The translations under genes were made by a program, and so were the position numbers. The notes beneath the pieces are model-generated. The model was given only the letters and a program-made list of their open reading frames with translations. It had not been told where the DNA came from and did no database searches. From assembly GCF_026283925.1 (NCBI RefSeq), contig NZ_JAPDPF010000010.1, positions 107,196 to 171,195 on the forward strand: a stretch of DNA of 64,000 nucleotides, read 5' to 3'. Source of the DNA: Dyella halodurans. GTDB lineage: Bacteria > Pseudomonadota > Gammaproteobacteria > Xanthomonadales > Rhodanobacteraceae. This document shows, piece after piece, positions 52,815 through 62,451 of the stretch. Positions within the stretch are counted from its first letter, which is position 1. Every line of letters starts with the position of its first letter.

Positions 52815-55142
52815 ATGGCAACAATCAGCACGCGCGGGCGATCATTCGCCGGAACCATCGAGTGGCAGCGCTTGCTGCCGCTGGCGCTGGGCACCTTACT
52901 GCTGCTGATCGGACTGTTCTGCCTGTGGCAGACCTGGCTGATCGCGGGCGAGAGCAGTGCCATCGAACGGGTTCACGCCGCCCAGAAGCAGGTGGCCGAG
53001 TTGCTGGCCGCCGAGATCGCCAGCGAGCGCGGCCGGGTCCAGGCGGTGATCGACGCTGCCGACACCGCCGGCCTGACGGCCGACCCTGCCGAGGCGGGCG
53101 CCATCCTGCGTCAGCAGATCCCGCAGGCGCTGGCGCTGAATGTCTATAGCGGCGGTCTCGACGAAGTCATCCACGCCAACTACCGCGTGTTCGGCTACGG
53201 CAAGGCCGCGCAGTTGATGGCGGCGCAAACCGCTGACGGCGTAACCCTGGCGCAGACCGTTGCCGGAGGTCAGGGCGAACGACACCTAACCCTGGTGCTG
53301 CCGGTCGGCCAGCCCCGGCATCCACAGGCCTGGGTCTGGGTGGAACTGCCATTCGGGTCCCTGCAGCAGCGTTTCGAGTCCATTCCGCCAGCAGGCGGCA
53401 GACTGGAGCTCCGGCAAGGCGACGATCGCGGCGATTTGCGCTTGTTGTGGTCGGGCGACCCGTCGGCAGAGCGCGAGCCCAACCGCAGTGAACCGATCGC
53501 CGGCAGCACGCTAAGCGTGGTGGCTGCGTTGCCGGGCGCGTACATCGTGCTGCCGAAGGTGTGGCCGCTGACGGCCTTGCTCGGCCTGCTCGCCCTCGGC
53601 GGCGGGTCCTATCTGTTCTGGCTGCGCAGCCACCCGCGCCGCCAGCGTGGCATGCAAGTTGAGGAACCTGTTTTGTCCGACATGATTGAATCCACCCCGG
53701 AGCCGGCGAAGCTCGATGCGCCCCGCGCCGCCAAGTCCGAGCCAGCAGCACCCGTCAAGGTGACGGTCGATCCCACGATTTTCCGCGCGTATGACGTGCG
53801 CGGTGTCGTGGGCACCTCGCTGACCAAGGACGTGGCTCGCCTGCTCGGTCAGGCGATCGGCACGGTAATGCGTGAGAAGAGTCTGGCGGAAATCGTGGTG
53901 GGTCGCGACGGTCGCCTTTCCGGCCCGGAACTGGCTGGCGCCCTGTCGGATGGACTGCGCATGGCCGGCATCGATGTGATCGATATCGGCGCCGTGCCGA
54001 CGCCGGTGGTCTATTACGCCGCCTACCGTTTCAACACGGGCTCCGGCGTGGCGGTGACCGGCAGCCACAACCCGCCGGACTACAACGGCTTCAAGATCGT
54101 CGTGGGAGGGGAGACGCTGTCCGAAGGCGCCATCCAGGATCTTTACCGTCGAATCGCCGCGAACGCGCTCGCCCGCGATGGCAAGGGCAATTTGCGCCAT
54201 GTCGATGTGCTGCCTGACTACATCGAGCGGATTACCTCCGATGTGCAGGCCGAGCGCCGCCTGAAGATCGTGGTCGACAGCGGCAATGGCATCGCGGGCG
54301 CCGTCGCACCCCAGGTCCTCGAAGGCATCGGTTGCGATGTGATTCCGCTTTACTGCGACGTCGACGGCACCTTCCCGAACCACCACCCCGATCCGTCCGA
54401 TCCGCACAATCTGGAAGACCTGATCTTCGCGGTGAAGGAGACGGGCGCCGACCTGGGCGTGGCCTTCGACGGCGATGGCGATCGCCTGGGCGTGGTCACC
54501 AAGGGAGGCGAAATCATCTTCCCCGATCGCACGCTGATGCTGTTCGCGCGCGATGTGCTGTCGCGCCAGCCCGGCGCCACCGTCATCTACGACGTCAAGT
54601 GCACCGGCCACCTGAAGGGCGAAATCCTCGACGCCGGCGGCAGCCCGCTGATGTGGCGCACCGGCCACTCGCTGATCAAGGCCAAGATGCGCGAGACCGG
54701 CGCCGAACTGGCCGGCGAAATGAGCGGCCACTTCTTCTTCAAGGAGCGCTGGTACGGCTTCGACGACGGTATCTACGCGGGCGCGCGTCTGCTTGAGATT
54801 CTTTCCGGCGATCCGGAAGAGCGTACGCCCGAGGAAATCTTCGCCACTTGTCCGAAGGGTGTCTCCACGCCCGAACTCAAGGTGGAGATGACCGAGGGCG
54901 AGCACTACCGCTTCATCGAGAAGTTTCGCCAGCGCGCGACGTTTGGCGACGCCACGCTTACCACCATCGACGGGGTGCGGGCCGACTGGCAGGATGGCTG
55001 GGGCCTGGTTCGCCCGTCCAACACCACGCCGATCCTGGTGCTGCGTTTCGACGCGGATAACGCGGCTGCGCTGGCGCGCATCCAGAACGTGTTCCGTCAG
55101 CAATTGCTGGCCGTGGACCCGTCGCTGAAGCTGCCGTTCTAG
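52815..55142 (+). CDS. algC: Phosphomannomutase/phosphoglucomutase with membrane N-domain
   Basis: About 775 aa. N-terminal part (1-300): TM at about 22-42, an extracytoplasmic region, second TM at about 250-270 (WPLTALLGLLALGGGSYLFWL), then a Pro/Ala linker. C-terminal mutase (about 315-770): phosphoserine loop TGSHNPPDYNG, metal DGDGDRLG, sugar loop GEMSGHFFF, phosphate loop RPSNTTPI. Makes mannose-1-P/glucose-1-P for LPS and exopolysaccharide. Similar long forms occur in pseudomonads. Start ATG 52815; an earlier start at 52785 is possible. Confidence 0.93.
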   Translation: MATISTRGRSFAGTIEWQRLLPLALGTLLLLIGLFCLWQTWLIAGESSAIERVHAAQKQVAELLAAEIASERGRVQAVIDAADTAGLTADPAEAGAILRQQIPQALALNVYSGGLDEVIHANYRVFGYGKAAQLMAAQTADGVTLAQTVAGGQGERHLTLVLPVGQPRHPQAWVWVELPFGSLQQRFESIPPAGGRLELRQGDDRGDLRLLWSGDPSAEREPNRSEPIAGSTLSVVAALPGAYIVLPKVWPLTALLGLLALGGGSYLFWLRSHPRRQRGMQVEEPVLSDMIESTPEPAKLDAPRAAKSEPAAPVKVTVDPTIFRAYDVRGVVGTSLTKDVARLLGQAIGTVMREKSLAEIVVGRDGRLSGPELAGALSDGLRMAGIDVIDIGAVPTPVVYYAAYRFNTGSGVAVTGSHNPPDYNGFKIVVGGETLSEGAIQDLYRRIAANALARDGKGNLRHVDVLPDYIERITSDVQAERRLKIVVDSGNGIAGAVAPQVLEGIGCDVIPLYCDVDGTFPNHHPDPSDPHNLEDLIFAVKETGADLGVAFDGDGDRLGVVTKGGEIIFPDRTLMLFARDVLSRQPGATVIYDVKCTGHLKGEILDAGGSPLMWRTGHSLIKAKMRETGAELAGEMSGHFFFKERWYGFDDGIYAGARLLEILSGDPEERTPEEIFATCPKGVSTPELKVEMTEGEHYRFIEKFRQRATFGDATLTTIDGVRADWQDGWGLVRPSNTTPILVLRFDADNAAALARIQNVFRQQLLAVDPSLKLPF

Positions 55143-55263
55143 CGAGGGGCTGGGGGCGAGTAGCGAGGGCGCCAAAACCGGCTATCGAGGCAAGCCGCCG
55201 GGCCAGTTCAAGAGCGCCTCAGTAGGCGGCTTTCGCCCCCCGCTACTCTTCCCCAACCCCCGC
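55142..55263. repeat. Imperfect inverted repeat between algC and DUF4124 gene
   Basis: Arms 55142-55169 and 55237-55263 share GAGTAGCG and flanking G-rich blocks (roughly 21 of 27 pair). Spans the convergent gap and may end transcription both ways. Confidence 0.6.
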
Positions 55264-55264
55264 T

Positions 55265-55912
55265 TTAGCCTTGCGGCTTGTCGTGCGCTGCCTTCACTTC
55301 ACGGTAGTGCTGAAGATCCTGCGCATTCTTCTGCTCCGCGGCGTCACGGGCGTTCTGCTGGCGCTCGAGCGTATTGCGCTGGCCCGCCACGATATTGCGC
55401 TGCTTGCTGATGCCATCGTTGAGGGACTTCGGCACCGGTTGCTTGGCGCGTTCCAGATCGCCGGCGCGCGTCAGCAGGTCCGCCAGCGCCTTTTCCTGGC
55501 TACGCAGGTTGACGCGCGTGGTGTTGATCTGCTGATCGATGTTGCCCAGGCTCTGCTGTTGCGAATCCTTGTAGGCATCTTCGGTCGGATAGGCCGCGAG
55601 CATTTGCGAGTCCGTGCGGGTGCGCTCTGCCGCCGCATGCTGCTGGGCGGCCTGCTGGTCGGCCAGCTGCTGGGCAGCGGCGCGCTCTTCCGGAGTGAGC
55701 TGGCGATCGACGTGCTGGATCACCAGGCCGCGATCATTCACCAGGTCGTAGCCGTACTTCAGGGCATCGGATGAGAGGCTGTCGCTGTAATGCGGCAGGC
55801 CGCTGCCATCACGCCAGCGATAGCGGATGCCGCCATGGCTGCTGCTTTGTGCCTGCGCGTGCAGGCCGGTTGCCAGCGCGAGCATCGCGATGGCAAAAAC
55901 TGTTTTACGCAT
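55265..55912 (-). CDS. DUF4124-domain exported protein
   Basis: 215 aa; signal peptide 1-21 (ATGLHAQA). DUF4124 region IRYRWRDGSGLPHYSD at about 29-45, then a long Gln/Ala/Arg coiled coil (about 75-210). Periplasmic; function unknown. ATG 55912 (MRKTVFAIAM). Confidence 0.85.
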   Translation of the reverse strand: MRKTVFAIAMLALATGLHAQAQSSSHGGIRYRWRDGSGLPHYSDSLSSDALKYGYDLVNDRGLVIQHVDRQLTPEERAAAQQLADQQAAQQHAAAERTRTDSQMLAAYPTEDAYKDSQQQSLGNIDQQINTTRVNLRSQEKALADLLTRAGDLERAKQPVPKSLNDGISKQRNIVAGQRNTLERQQNARDAAEQKNAQDLQHYREVKAAHDKPQG

Positions 55913-56023
55913 GAAGTTCCCCCTTGTCGGCGGAAGTATAGCCGGCGGACGGTACCGGCCATGACCTTGCCATGCCGCCTCGATCACCGGTGTGACTAAC
56001 GTCGCCAACGTGCTGCACCACGG

Positions 56024-56671
56024 TCAGCCGTTGACGCCGTAGCGCTCGCGATACGACACCAGCCGCGCATGCTCCGTGGCCAGCTCAGGGCGCTCGCCGG
56101 CATAAGCCAGCACATCGCCAAGGCTGGTGATGGCGATGACCGGGATGCCGAATTCGGCGGTGACTTCCTGCGCGGCAGACAGTTCACCCTGGCCGCGCTC
56201 CTGGCGATCCAGTGCGATCAGCACGCCGGCCGGCGTGGCGCCCTGGGCGCGGATGAGCGCCAGCGATTCGCGTACGGCCGTGCCGGCCGTCATCACGTCG
56301 TCGACGATCAGCACCCGACCCTTGAGCGGTGCACCGACCAGCACGCCACCCTCGCCGTGGTCCTTGGCTTCCTTGCGGTTATAGGCCCAGGGCAGGTCGC
56401 GGCCGTGCTGATCGGCCAGCGCGATGGCCGTGGCAGCGGCCAGCGCAATGCCCTTGTAGGCCGGGCCAAACAGCATGTCGACGGCGATACCCGAGTTCAC
56501 CACCGCCGCCGCGTATGCGCGACCGAGCTGGGCCAGCGCGGCACCGGAATCGATCCGGCCCATATTGAAGAAGTAAGGACTCTGGCGCCCGGACTTGAGC
56601 GTGAAATCGCCGAAGCGCAGCACCTCGCGCTGCAGGGTGAGGTCGATGAAATCACGCTGGTAGTCGTGCAC
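56024..56671 (-). CDS. pyrE: Orotate phosphoribosyltransferase
   Basis: 215 aa (E. coli 213). [20 protein letters not shown] start, then [10 protein letters not shown] loop and PRPP motif [13 protein letters not shown]. Makes OMP in pyrimidine synthesis. GTG 56671 gives the family N-terminus; the longer frame is rejected. 23 bp after a GNAT gene on the same strand. Confidence 0.96.
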   Translation of the reverse strand: MHDYQRDFIDLTLQREVLRFGDFTLKSGRQSPYFFNMGRIDSGAALAQLGRAYAAAVVNSGIAVDMLFGPAYKGIALAAATAIALADQHGRDLPWAYNRKEAKDHGEGGVLVGAPLKGRVLIVDDVMTAGTAVRESLALIRAQGATPAGVLIALDRQERGQGELSAAQEVTAEFGIPVIAITSLGDVLAYAGERPELATEHARLVSYRERYGVNG

Positions 56672-56694
56672 GGCAGGGTTCTCTCGATAAGGTG

Positions 56695-57192
56695 TCAGAC
56701 GGAAAGGGCGCGCACCAGCAGGTGCTGCGGCCCGGAACGGCCGCCATGGTACAACTCGCCGGTATCCACAAAGCCGGCGCGGCGATAAAGCGCGATGCCC
56801 ACGGTGTTGCGCACGTTCACGGTGAGCACGAGATCGCGCGCCTGCGGATGCCGCAGGGCAAGGTCGCCCAACAGGGCGGCCAGCACGGGCGCGCCCAGGC
56901 CCCGTCCCTGCCATTGGCGGTCGATGAAAAAGGAGCGCAGGCCCAGGGTAGGGCGGGCGAAGTCCCCGCCAGTGATGCAGCGCGCCTGCGTTTCAATGCG
57001 GTAGAAGCCGATCGGCGTGTCGCCGTGCAGTATCGTCATGGGTTCGCTGCTGGGGCAGCTGTCGGCATCGGCCAGCAGGCTGGCGATATCGCCCACGAAA
57101 TCGCGCTGCGGCTCATGCACGCGCAGGCGCAGCAGCGCCGGTCGGTGCGAGGCCTCCACGGGGGCTACACGGATATCGGGCTCGTTATGCAT
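56695..57192 (-). CDS. GNAT-family N-acetyltransferase
   Basis: 165 aa. [26 protein letters not shown] holds the acetyl-CoA loop [25 protein letters not shown] is the C-terminal signature. ATG 57192, divergent from xth by 34 bp. Confidence 0.9.
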   Translation of the reverse strand: MHNEPDIRVAPVEASHRPALLRLRVHEPQRDFVGDIASLLADADSCPSSEPMTILHGDTPIGFYRIETQARCITGGDFARPTLGLRSFFIDRQWQGRGLGAPVLAALLGDLALRHPQARDLVLTVNVRNTVGIALYRRAGFVDTGELYHGGRSGPQHLLVRALSV

Positions 57193-57226
57193 GGTTGGTA
57201 TGATGGCGCATCACCTAGGAGCCCGC

Positions 57227-57997
57227 ATGCGCATCATCAGTCTCAACGCCAATGGCATCCGTTCGGCCGCCAACAAGGGTGTGTTCGAGTGGTTGCGCAA
57301 GCAGAACGCGGACGTGGTCTGCCTGCAGGAGACCAAGGCGCAGGAAGACCAGCTCAGTGATCCGATGTTCCGCCCCGATGGCCACCATTGCTTCTATCGG
57401 GATGCCACCAGCAAGAAGGGCTATAGCGGCGTGGCGATCTACGCCAAGCGTGAGCCGGACAAGGTGTTGACCGAGTTGGGCTGGGACGAGTTCGATAACG
57501 AGGGCCGCTACATCGAGGCGCGTTTTGGCAAGCTCTCCGTGGTGTCGCTGTATTTTCCGTCGGGTTCTTCCGGCGATGAACGCCAGCAGTTCAAGTTCAA
57601 GGCGATGGAGTGGATCACGCCGATCTTCGACAAGTGGCTCAAGAGCGGCCGCGATTACGTCATCAGCGGCGACTGGAACATCGTCCACACCAAGAACGAC
57701 ATCAAGAACTGGTCGTCCAACCAGAAGAACTCGGGCTGCCTGCCCGAAGAGCGTGCGTGGCTCGATCTGCTGTTCCAGCAGCGCGGCTGGGTGGACAGTT
57801 TCCGCGCCATCAAGCCGGACGCGGTGGAATACACCTGGTGGTCCAATCGTGGCCAGGCTCGTGCGAACAACGTGGGGTGGCGGATCGACTACCAGGTCGT
57901 GTCGCCATCACTGCGCGCACGGCTGAAGGACTGCTCGATCTATCGCGACGAGCGCTTCTCGGACCACGCACCCTATACGGTCGACTATGCCGAATAA
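57227..57997 (+). CDS. xth: Exodeoxyribonuclease III / AP endonuclease
   Basis: 256 aa (E. coli 268). LNANGIRSA (Asn), LQETKAQ (catalytic Glu), SGDWNIVHT (Asp/Asn), and terminal RFSDHAPYTVDY with His. GDWN in place of GDFN marks a common proteobacterial branch. ATG 57227 with AGGAG. Overlaps ampG by 11 bp. Confidence 0.95.
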   Translation: MRIISLNANGIRSAANKGVFEWLRKQNADVVCLQETKAQEDQLSDPMFRPDGHHCFYRDATSKKGYSGVAIYAKREPDKVLTELGWDEFDNEGRYIEARFGKLSVVSLYFPSGSSGDERQQFKFKAMEWITPIFDKWLKSGRDYVISGDWNIVHTKNDIKNWSSNQKNSGCLPEERAWLDLLFQQRGWVDSFRAIKPDAVEYTWWSNRGQARANNVGWRIDYQVVSPSLRARLKDCSIYRDERFSDHAPYTVDYAE

Positions 57998-59303
57998 GGC
58001 CGTTGCGGCCGGCAAGTCGGCCAAGGTATCGGTGTGGCACGCGTTCACGCAGCCCGCCGCCTGGACGATGTTCCTGCTCGGTTTTTCCTCCGGCCTGCCG
58101 TTCCTGCTGGTGGCTGGCACCTTGGCTTATTGGCTCAAGGAAAGGGGCATCGAGCTCAAGGACATCACCATGATCGCCAGCGCGGGGATGACCTATGCCT
58201 TCAAATTCCTGTGGGCACCGCTGCTGGATCACTGGCGCCTGCCTGGCTTCGGCCACCTGGGTCAGCGCCGCGGTTGGCTATTGCTCGCCCAGCTAGGTGT
58301 CGTCGCGGGCCTGATCGGCATGGCCTTGCTGACGCCGTCTCAGCTCGCGCCATTCGTGGCGGCGACGCTGGTGGTGGCCTTCTTTGGCGCCACCCAGGAC
58401 ATCGCCGTCGATGCCTACCGCATCGAGATCGCTCCCGTGGCCGAACAGGGCGCACTCGTAGCCACCTATGCCTTGGGCTATCGCATCGCCTTGATTGTGG
58501 CTGGTGCGGTGGCACTGATCCTGGCCGACCATATGGCCTGGCAGAGGGTCTATCTGATCCTGGCGGCCGCGATGATCGTGCCGATAGCCACCACCTTGTG
58601 GGCCGTGGAGCCGCAAGTTACCCGCGTGAGGCCCCACAGTTGGGGCGCGGCCATGCGCGAAAGCGTCATCGAGCCCTTCGCCGACTTCTTCCGCCGCTAC
58701 GGCTGGCACCTGGCGGGCGTGACGCTGCTTTTCATCCTGCTGTTCAAGATCCCCGAGCAGGCCACCATTGGTGGAGTGATGAGCCCATTCTATCGCGACA
58801 TGGGTTTCACCAAGACACAGATCGGCACCATTACCAAGATCTACGGCATCTGGATCGGTATTCTCGGCGCCTTCGTCGGCGGCGCCGCCGTGGCTCGCTG
58901 GGGCGCCTGGCGCACGCTTGGCGTGTCGATCGTGCTGGCCGGCATCAGTAACCTGCTTTATTTATGGTTGATCGATCATCCCGGCAACCTGCTGGTGCTC
59001 ACCTTGGTGATCTCCAGCGACAACTTCACCCTGGGCGTGCTGGGACCACCCACCGTGGCCTTCCTGTCGTCGCTGGTCAACCGCCAGCACACGGCTACCC
59101 AGTACGCCCTGCTGAGCTCGATGGTGAACCTGCCGGGCAAGTTGCTGGGCTTCTTCGCGGGCGGCATTGCGGAAGCCACCGGCTACGGGAGCTTTTTCAT
59201 CCTGACCGTGGTGTCGGTGCTGCCGGCCGGCCTGTTGTTCCTGTACCTGTGGCGTTGGTTCGGCCGACCCGACCCGGCCGGCGAGACCGGCGAAGCCAAC
59301 TAG
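57987..59303 (+). CDS. ampG: AmpG-family muropeptide permease (MFS)
   Basis: 438 aa, about 12 TM (E. coli AmpG 491). FLLGFSSGLPFLLVAGTLAYWL in TM1 is the AmpG marker, with ATQDIAVDAYRIE. Imports anhydro-muropeptides for recycling; AnmK, encoded 0.4 kb on, acts on the product, so the two belong to one pathway. ATG 57987, translationally coupled to xth. Confidence 0.92.
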   Translation: MPNKAVAAGKSAKVSVWHAFTQPAAWTMFLLGFSSGLPFLLVAGTLAYWLKERGIELKDITMIASAGMTYAFKFLWAPLLDHWRLPGFGHLGQRRGWLLLAQLGVVAGLIGMALLTPSQLAPFVAATLVVAFFGATQDIAVDAYRIEIAPVAEQGALVATYALGYRIALIVAGAVALILADHMAWQRVYLILAAAMIVPIATTLWAVEPQVTRVRPHSWGAAMRESVIEPFADFFRRYGWHLAGVTLLFILLFKIPEQATIGGVMSPFYRDMGFTKTQIGTITKIYGIWIGILGAFVGGAAVARWGAWRTLGVSIVLAGISNLLYLWLIDHPGNLLVLTLVISSDNFTLGVLGPPTVAFLSSLVNRQHTATQYALLSSMVNLPGKLLGFFAGGIAEATGYGSFFILTVVSVLPAGLLFLYLWRWFGRPDPAGETGEAN

Positions 59304-59400
59304 GGCGCGACAGATAAATCAGCCGATCGATCGATATTCCGGAGCATTTTTCTGTGCCAAGATAATCAGCACAGGGGGCTTGTGACCGGGAGAGAAGTCC

Positions 59401-59700
59401 GTGCCGGACCTCGTCATACGCCATATCGACAATTCCATGGCCGAGCGCATCAAGGCGTTGGCCAAGGAGCGGCAGTGGTCGATCAATGACGTCGTGCTCT
59501 ATGCACTACGGCATGGCCTTGGCATGGCCTCGACCAACCTGTTCGCCGAGACCATGCTCGACCCGGGTGATCTCACCACCCTGAATGGCCAATGGGATGC
59601 CAAGGAGCGGGCCGCCTTCATGGAGGCCATGCAGGCACTCTCGCGCGCACCGGCCACCCAGCTGGCGCCCGGCAACCTTACGCTGGGCGATAGCGACTAA
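59401..59700 (+). CDS. Ribbon-helix-helix-like small protein
   Basis: 99 aa, GTG 59401 with GGGAGAG upstream. MPDLVIRHIDNSMAERIKALAKERQWSINDVVLYAL, here roughly 1-36, has the strand-helix-helix pattern of Arc/FitA-type DNA binding. Antitoxin-like, but no toxin gene follows: its stop overlaps the anmK stop on the other strand by 4 bp. Could be a stand-alone regulator. Confidence 0.7.
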   Translation: MPDLVIRHIDNSMAERIKALAKERQWSINDVVLYALRHGLGMASTNLFAETMLDPGDLTTLNGQWDAKERAAFMEAMQALSRAPATQLAPGNLTLGDSD

Positions 59701-60815
59701 CGCGGAGCCGGGTAGATGGCGCCGAGCACGCGGGGACCGCGCGCGCCGGTGACGGCAGGCAGGTTTCCAGGCAGGCCAAGCAAGCGTTGGCGCGCCAGCC
59801 AGGCAAATGCCGTCGCTTCCAGATAGTCCGGATCGATGCCGTGCTCGGCCGTACTCGAGAGCGAGCGTGGAGCCAGCCCCTCGCCCAGTCGTCGCATCAA
59901 TACCGCGTTGTGCACGCCGCCGCCGCAGGCGAGTACGTCGACCGCGTCCGCGGCATGGCGCGTAATGGCGTCTGCCACGCTGCGTGCGGACAGCTCCAAC
60001 AAGGTGGCCTGTACATCGGCGGCTGGCAGCGAGTCCACCCGCGGGTGTGTTTCCAGCCACGCCAAGTGGAAATGCTCGCGCCCGGTGCTCTTGGGCGGTG
60101 GCAGTGCGAAATACGGATCGCTCAGCAAACTGGCCAGCAGCGTCTCGTCCACCCGACCGGTAGCGGCAAAGCCGCCGTTCGCATCGAACGGCACACCGAG
60201 GTGACGCAGGCACCAGGCATCCATCAAGCCATTCGCCGGGCCGGTGTCGAAGCCAACGACGCTGCCGTCAGCGCCAAGCACGGTGATATTGGCGATGCCG
60301 CCAAGATTCAGCACGACGCGAGTGCGGCCCGTCTGCGCCAGCAGCATGGCGTGGACGGCGGGGAGCAACGGCGCACCCTGGCCACCCGCGGCCACGTCGG
60401 CCCGGCGGAAATCGGCGACCACGTCGATGCCGCAACGCTCGGCAATCACCGAGGGGTCGCCCACCTGCAGGGTGAACGGGTGCTCGCCGGAAGGGCGGTG
60501 GCGCAGGGTCTGTCCATGCGAGCCGAGTGCGCGCACGCCGGATCGAACGCCTGGATTGCGCGCCAACAGTTGTTCCGCTGCTTCAGCGAAGCATTGCCCG
60601 ATGGCCACGTCGAGGCGGCCGTAGGCATCCAGGTCGAGACGCGTTTCATCCTGCGCCACGGCAAGAATGCGCACGCGCAGCGCATCCGGCCACGGATGCG
60701 TCAGCGCATCCAGCAAGTGGGGCGTGTCGTTTTCGAAGCGGACCAGCGCGGCGTCAATGCCGTCGGCGCTGGTGCCCGAGATCAGGCCGAGATAAAGCGC
60801 CGAGGCATCGTTCAC
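59697..60815 (-). CDS. anmK: Anhydro-N-acetylmuramic acid kinase
   Basis: 372 aa (E. coli 369). GLISGTSADGIDAALV start, LGSHGQTLRHRP, LNLGGIANITV and FDTGPANGLMDAW are the ATP/sugar motifs. Phosphorylates anhMurNAc in cell-wall recycling. 13 bp downstream of the M23 gene; co-transcription likely. Confidence 0.96.
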   Translation of the reverse strand: MNDASALYLGLISGTSADGIDAALVRFENDTPHLLDALTHPWPDALRVRILAVAQDETRLDLDAYGRLDVAIGQCFAEAAEQLLARNPGVRSGVRALGSHGQTLRHRPSGEHPFTLQVGDPSVIAERCGIDVVADFRRADVAAGGQGAPLLPAVHAMLLAQTGRTRVVLNLGGIANITVLGADGSVVGFDTGPANGLMDAWCLRHLGVPFDANGGFAATGRVDETLLASLLSDPYFALPPPKSTGREHFHLAWLETHPRVDSLPAADVQATLLELSARSVADAITRHAADAVDVLACGGGVHNAVLMRRLGEGLAPRSLSSTAEHGIDPDYLEATAFAWLARQRLLGLPGNLPAVTGARGPRVLGAIYPAPR

Positions 60816-60828
60816 GCGTAGTCGTTGC

Positions 60829-62268
60829 TCAGTCGTCGTTGCGCTTGTTGCCGCCGGCGCGGGCCAGCTTGATGTTCGCGTCCAGGGTCTTCAGGCGCGC
60901 CAGCTGCGGCTGCACCACCTGGGCCTTGAACTTTGCCAGCTGTGCGCCCGGCAAGGGCTCGGGCTTGGGCAGGGTCACCTTCTGCGGATCGCGCTGCACA
61001 TTGTTGACGCGGAATTCGTAGTGCAGATGCGGACCGGTGGCGAGGCCCGTCATGCCGACATAACCGATCACCGAACCCTGGCTCACGTGCTGGCCGACCC
61101 TTTCGTCGGCAAACTTGGACATGTGGCCATAGGCGGTGCTGATGCTGCCGTTGTGCTGGATGATCACGAAGTTGCCGTAGCCATTCATCCAGCCCTTGAA
61201 CTTGACCACGCCGTCGCCGGCGGCATGGATCGGCGTGCCGGTCGGCGCCGCATAGTCCACGCCCTGGTGCGCGCGCATCAGACCAAGAATCGGATGCATG
61301 CGCGCTGCGCTGAACTGCGAGGAGATGCGGGTGAAGTCCACCGGAATGCGCAGGAAGGATTTCTGGATCGGACGACCGTCCTCGCTGAACCAGCCGTAGC
61401 TGCCGTCGTCCTTCTTGAAGCGATAAGCGGTGTAGCGGTCACCCTGGTTCACGAACTCCGCCGCGACGATCTCGCCTTCATGCAGATAAGCGCCGTCGCG
61501 ATAGACGTCGTCGTAGATGACGGTGAAGCTGTCGCCCTCGCGCAGATCCTGCACAAAGTCGATGTCGTATTTGAACAGTTCGGCGAGCTTGAGCACCATC
61601 TGCGTGCTCATGCCGGCCTTGGAGCCGGCGGCGAACAGCGAGCTGTCGATCGTGCCGTGCGCCACGTGCTCGCGACGTTCCACTTCGCGCGTCTGCGCCG
61701 TCACGATGGCCTTGTCGCCATCGAAGCGCATGACCGTCCGGCTGGCTTCGTCCTTGTCAAAGCGGATGCCCTTCAAGCTGCCATCGCTGCCAAGCAGGAA
61801 GTCGAATTCCTGGCCCGGGCGGATGTTGTGCAGCGCCTTGGTGTCGCCGGCTTGATCCACGACGTGCTGCAGGTCGGTCAGGCTGAGGCCCTGGCCCTGG
61901 AAGATATCGGACAACGTCTGGCCCGGCTGCACCTGCACGATGTGCCAGTCCTCGACGGTAGGTATGTGCGTGGTTTCGGGCGCGGCGCGGGGCAGTGCGA
62001 GCGGAAGCATGGCGTGCGCGGTGGACACGGTGTCCGGGCGCATCGCGCTTGCCCACACAGGGATGATGAAGCCGGACAGGGCGGTGATCAGCAGGGCCGT
62101 GCCGGCCAGCATCCAGCGCTCGCGATGCCAGCGAATCGGCTCCGCCTCGCCATGGCAGCCGAACGACCAGTGCGCACAACGCTCATAAAAGTGAGAGTGA
62201 CGACGCTGCGCCTTGCGGCGCATAGCCTGTTTGCGCGCAACGCGCGCGATCTCTTTACTCTCACCCAT
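60829..62268 (-). CDS. M23 peptidoglycan endopeptidase (MepM-like)
   Basis: 479 aa. Basic cytoplasmic tail, one TM (about 53-72), LysM-like/opacity domain (about 108-150: VQPGQTLSDIFQGQG), and M23 domain (about 315-440) with zinc ligands in HQGVDYAAP and HLHYEF. Cuts cross-links in the periplasm. Same order as in Xanthomonas: M23 - anmK, divergent from tyrS. Confidence 0.94.
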   Translation of the reverse strand: MGESKEIARVARKQAMRRKAQRRHSHFYERCAHWSFGCHGEAEPIRWHRERWMLAGTALLITALSGFIIPVWASAMRPDTVSTAHAMLPLALPRAAPETTHIPTVEDWHIVQVQPGQTLSDIFQGQGLSLTDLQHVVDQAGDTKALHNIRPGQEFDFLLGSDGSLKGIRFDKDEASRTVMRFDGDKAIVTAQTREVERREHVAHGTIDSSLFAAGSKAGMSTQMVLKLAELFKYDIDFVQDLREGDSFTVIYDDVYRDGAYLHEGEIVAAEFVNQGDRYTAYRFKKDDGSYGWFSEDGRPIQKSFLRIPVDFTRISSQFSAARMHPILGLMRAHQGVDYAAPTGTPIHAAGDGVVKFKGWMNGYGNFVIIQHNGSISTAYGHMSKFADERVGQHVSQGSVIGYVGMTGLATGPHLHYEFRVNNVQRDPQKVTLPKPEPLPGAQLAKFKAQVVQPQLARLKTLDANIKLARAGGNKRNDD

Positions 62269-62451
62269 GCCCGGTGTTCCCCGAGGTACAAATTTCTAGT
62301 TGGGCCGTACCATAGCGGCCCTGTGTAAAGGGCGTCAACGCCTTTTCCATCAATGGTTTGCGCGAGCCTTGGGGTTAACGCACAATTAACGGCACAGAGG
62401 GGGCAGCTATGCTCTCGCAGCTGTCCAGACAACCAGTGGATCGAGGAATAC

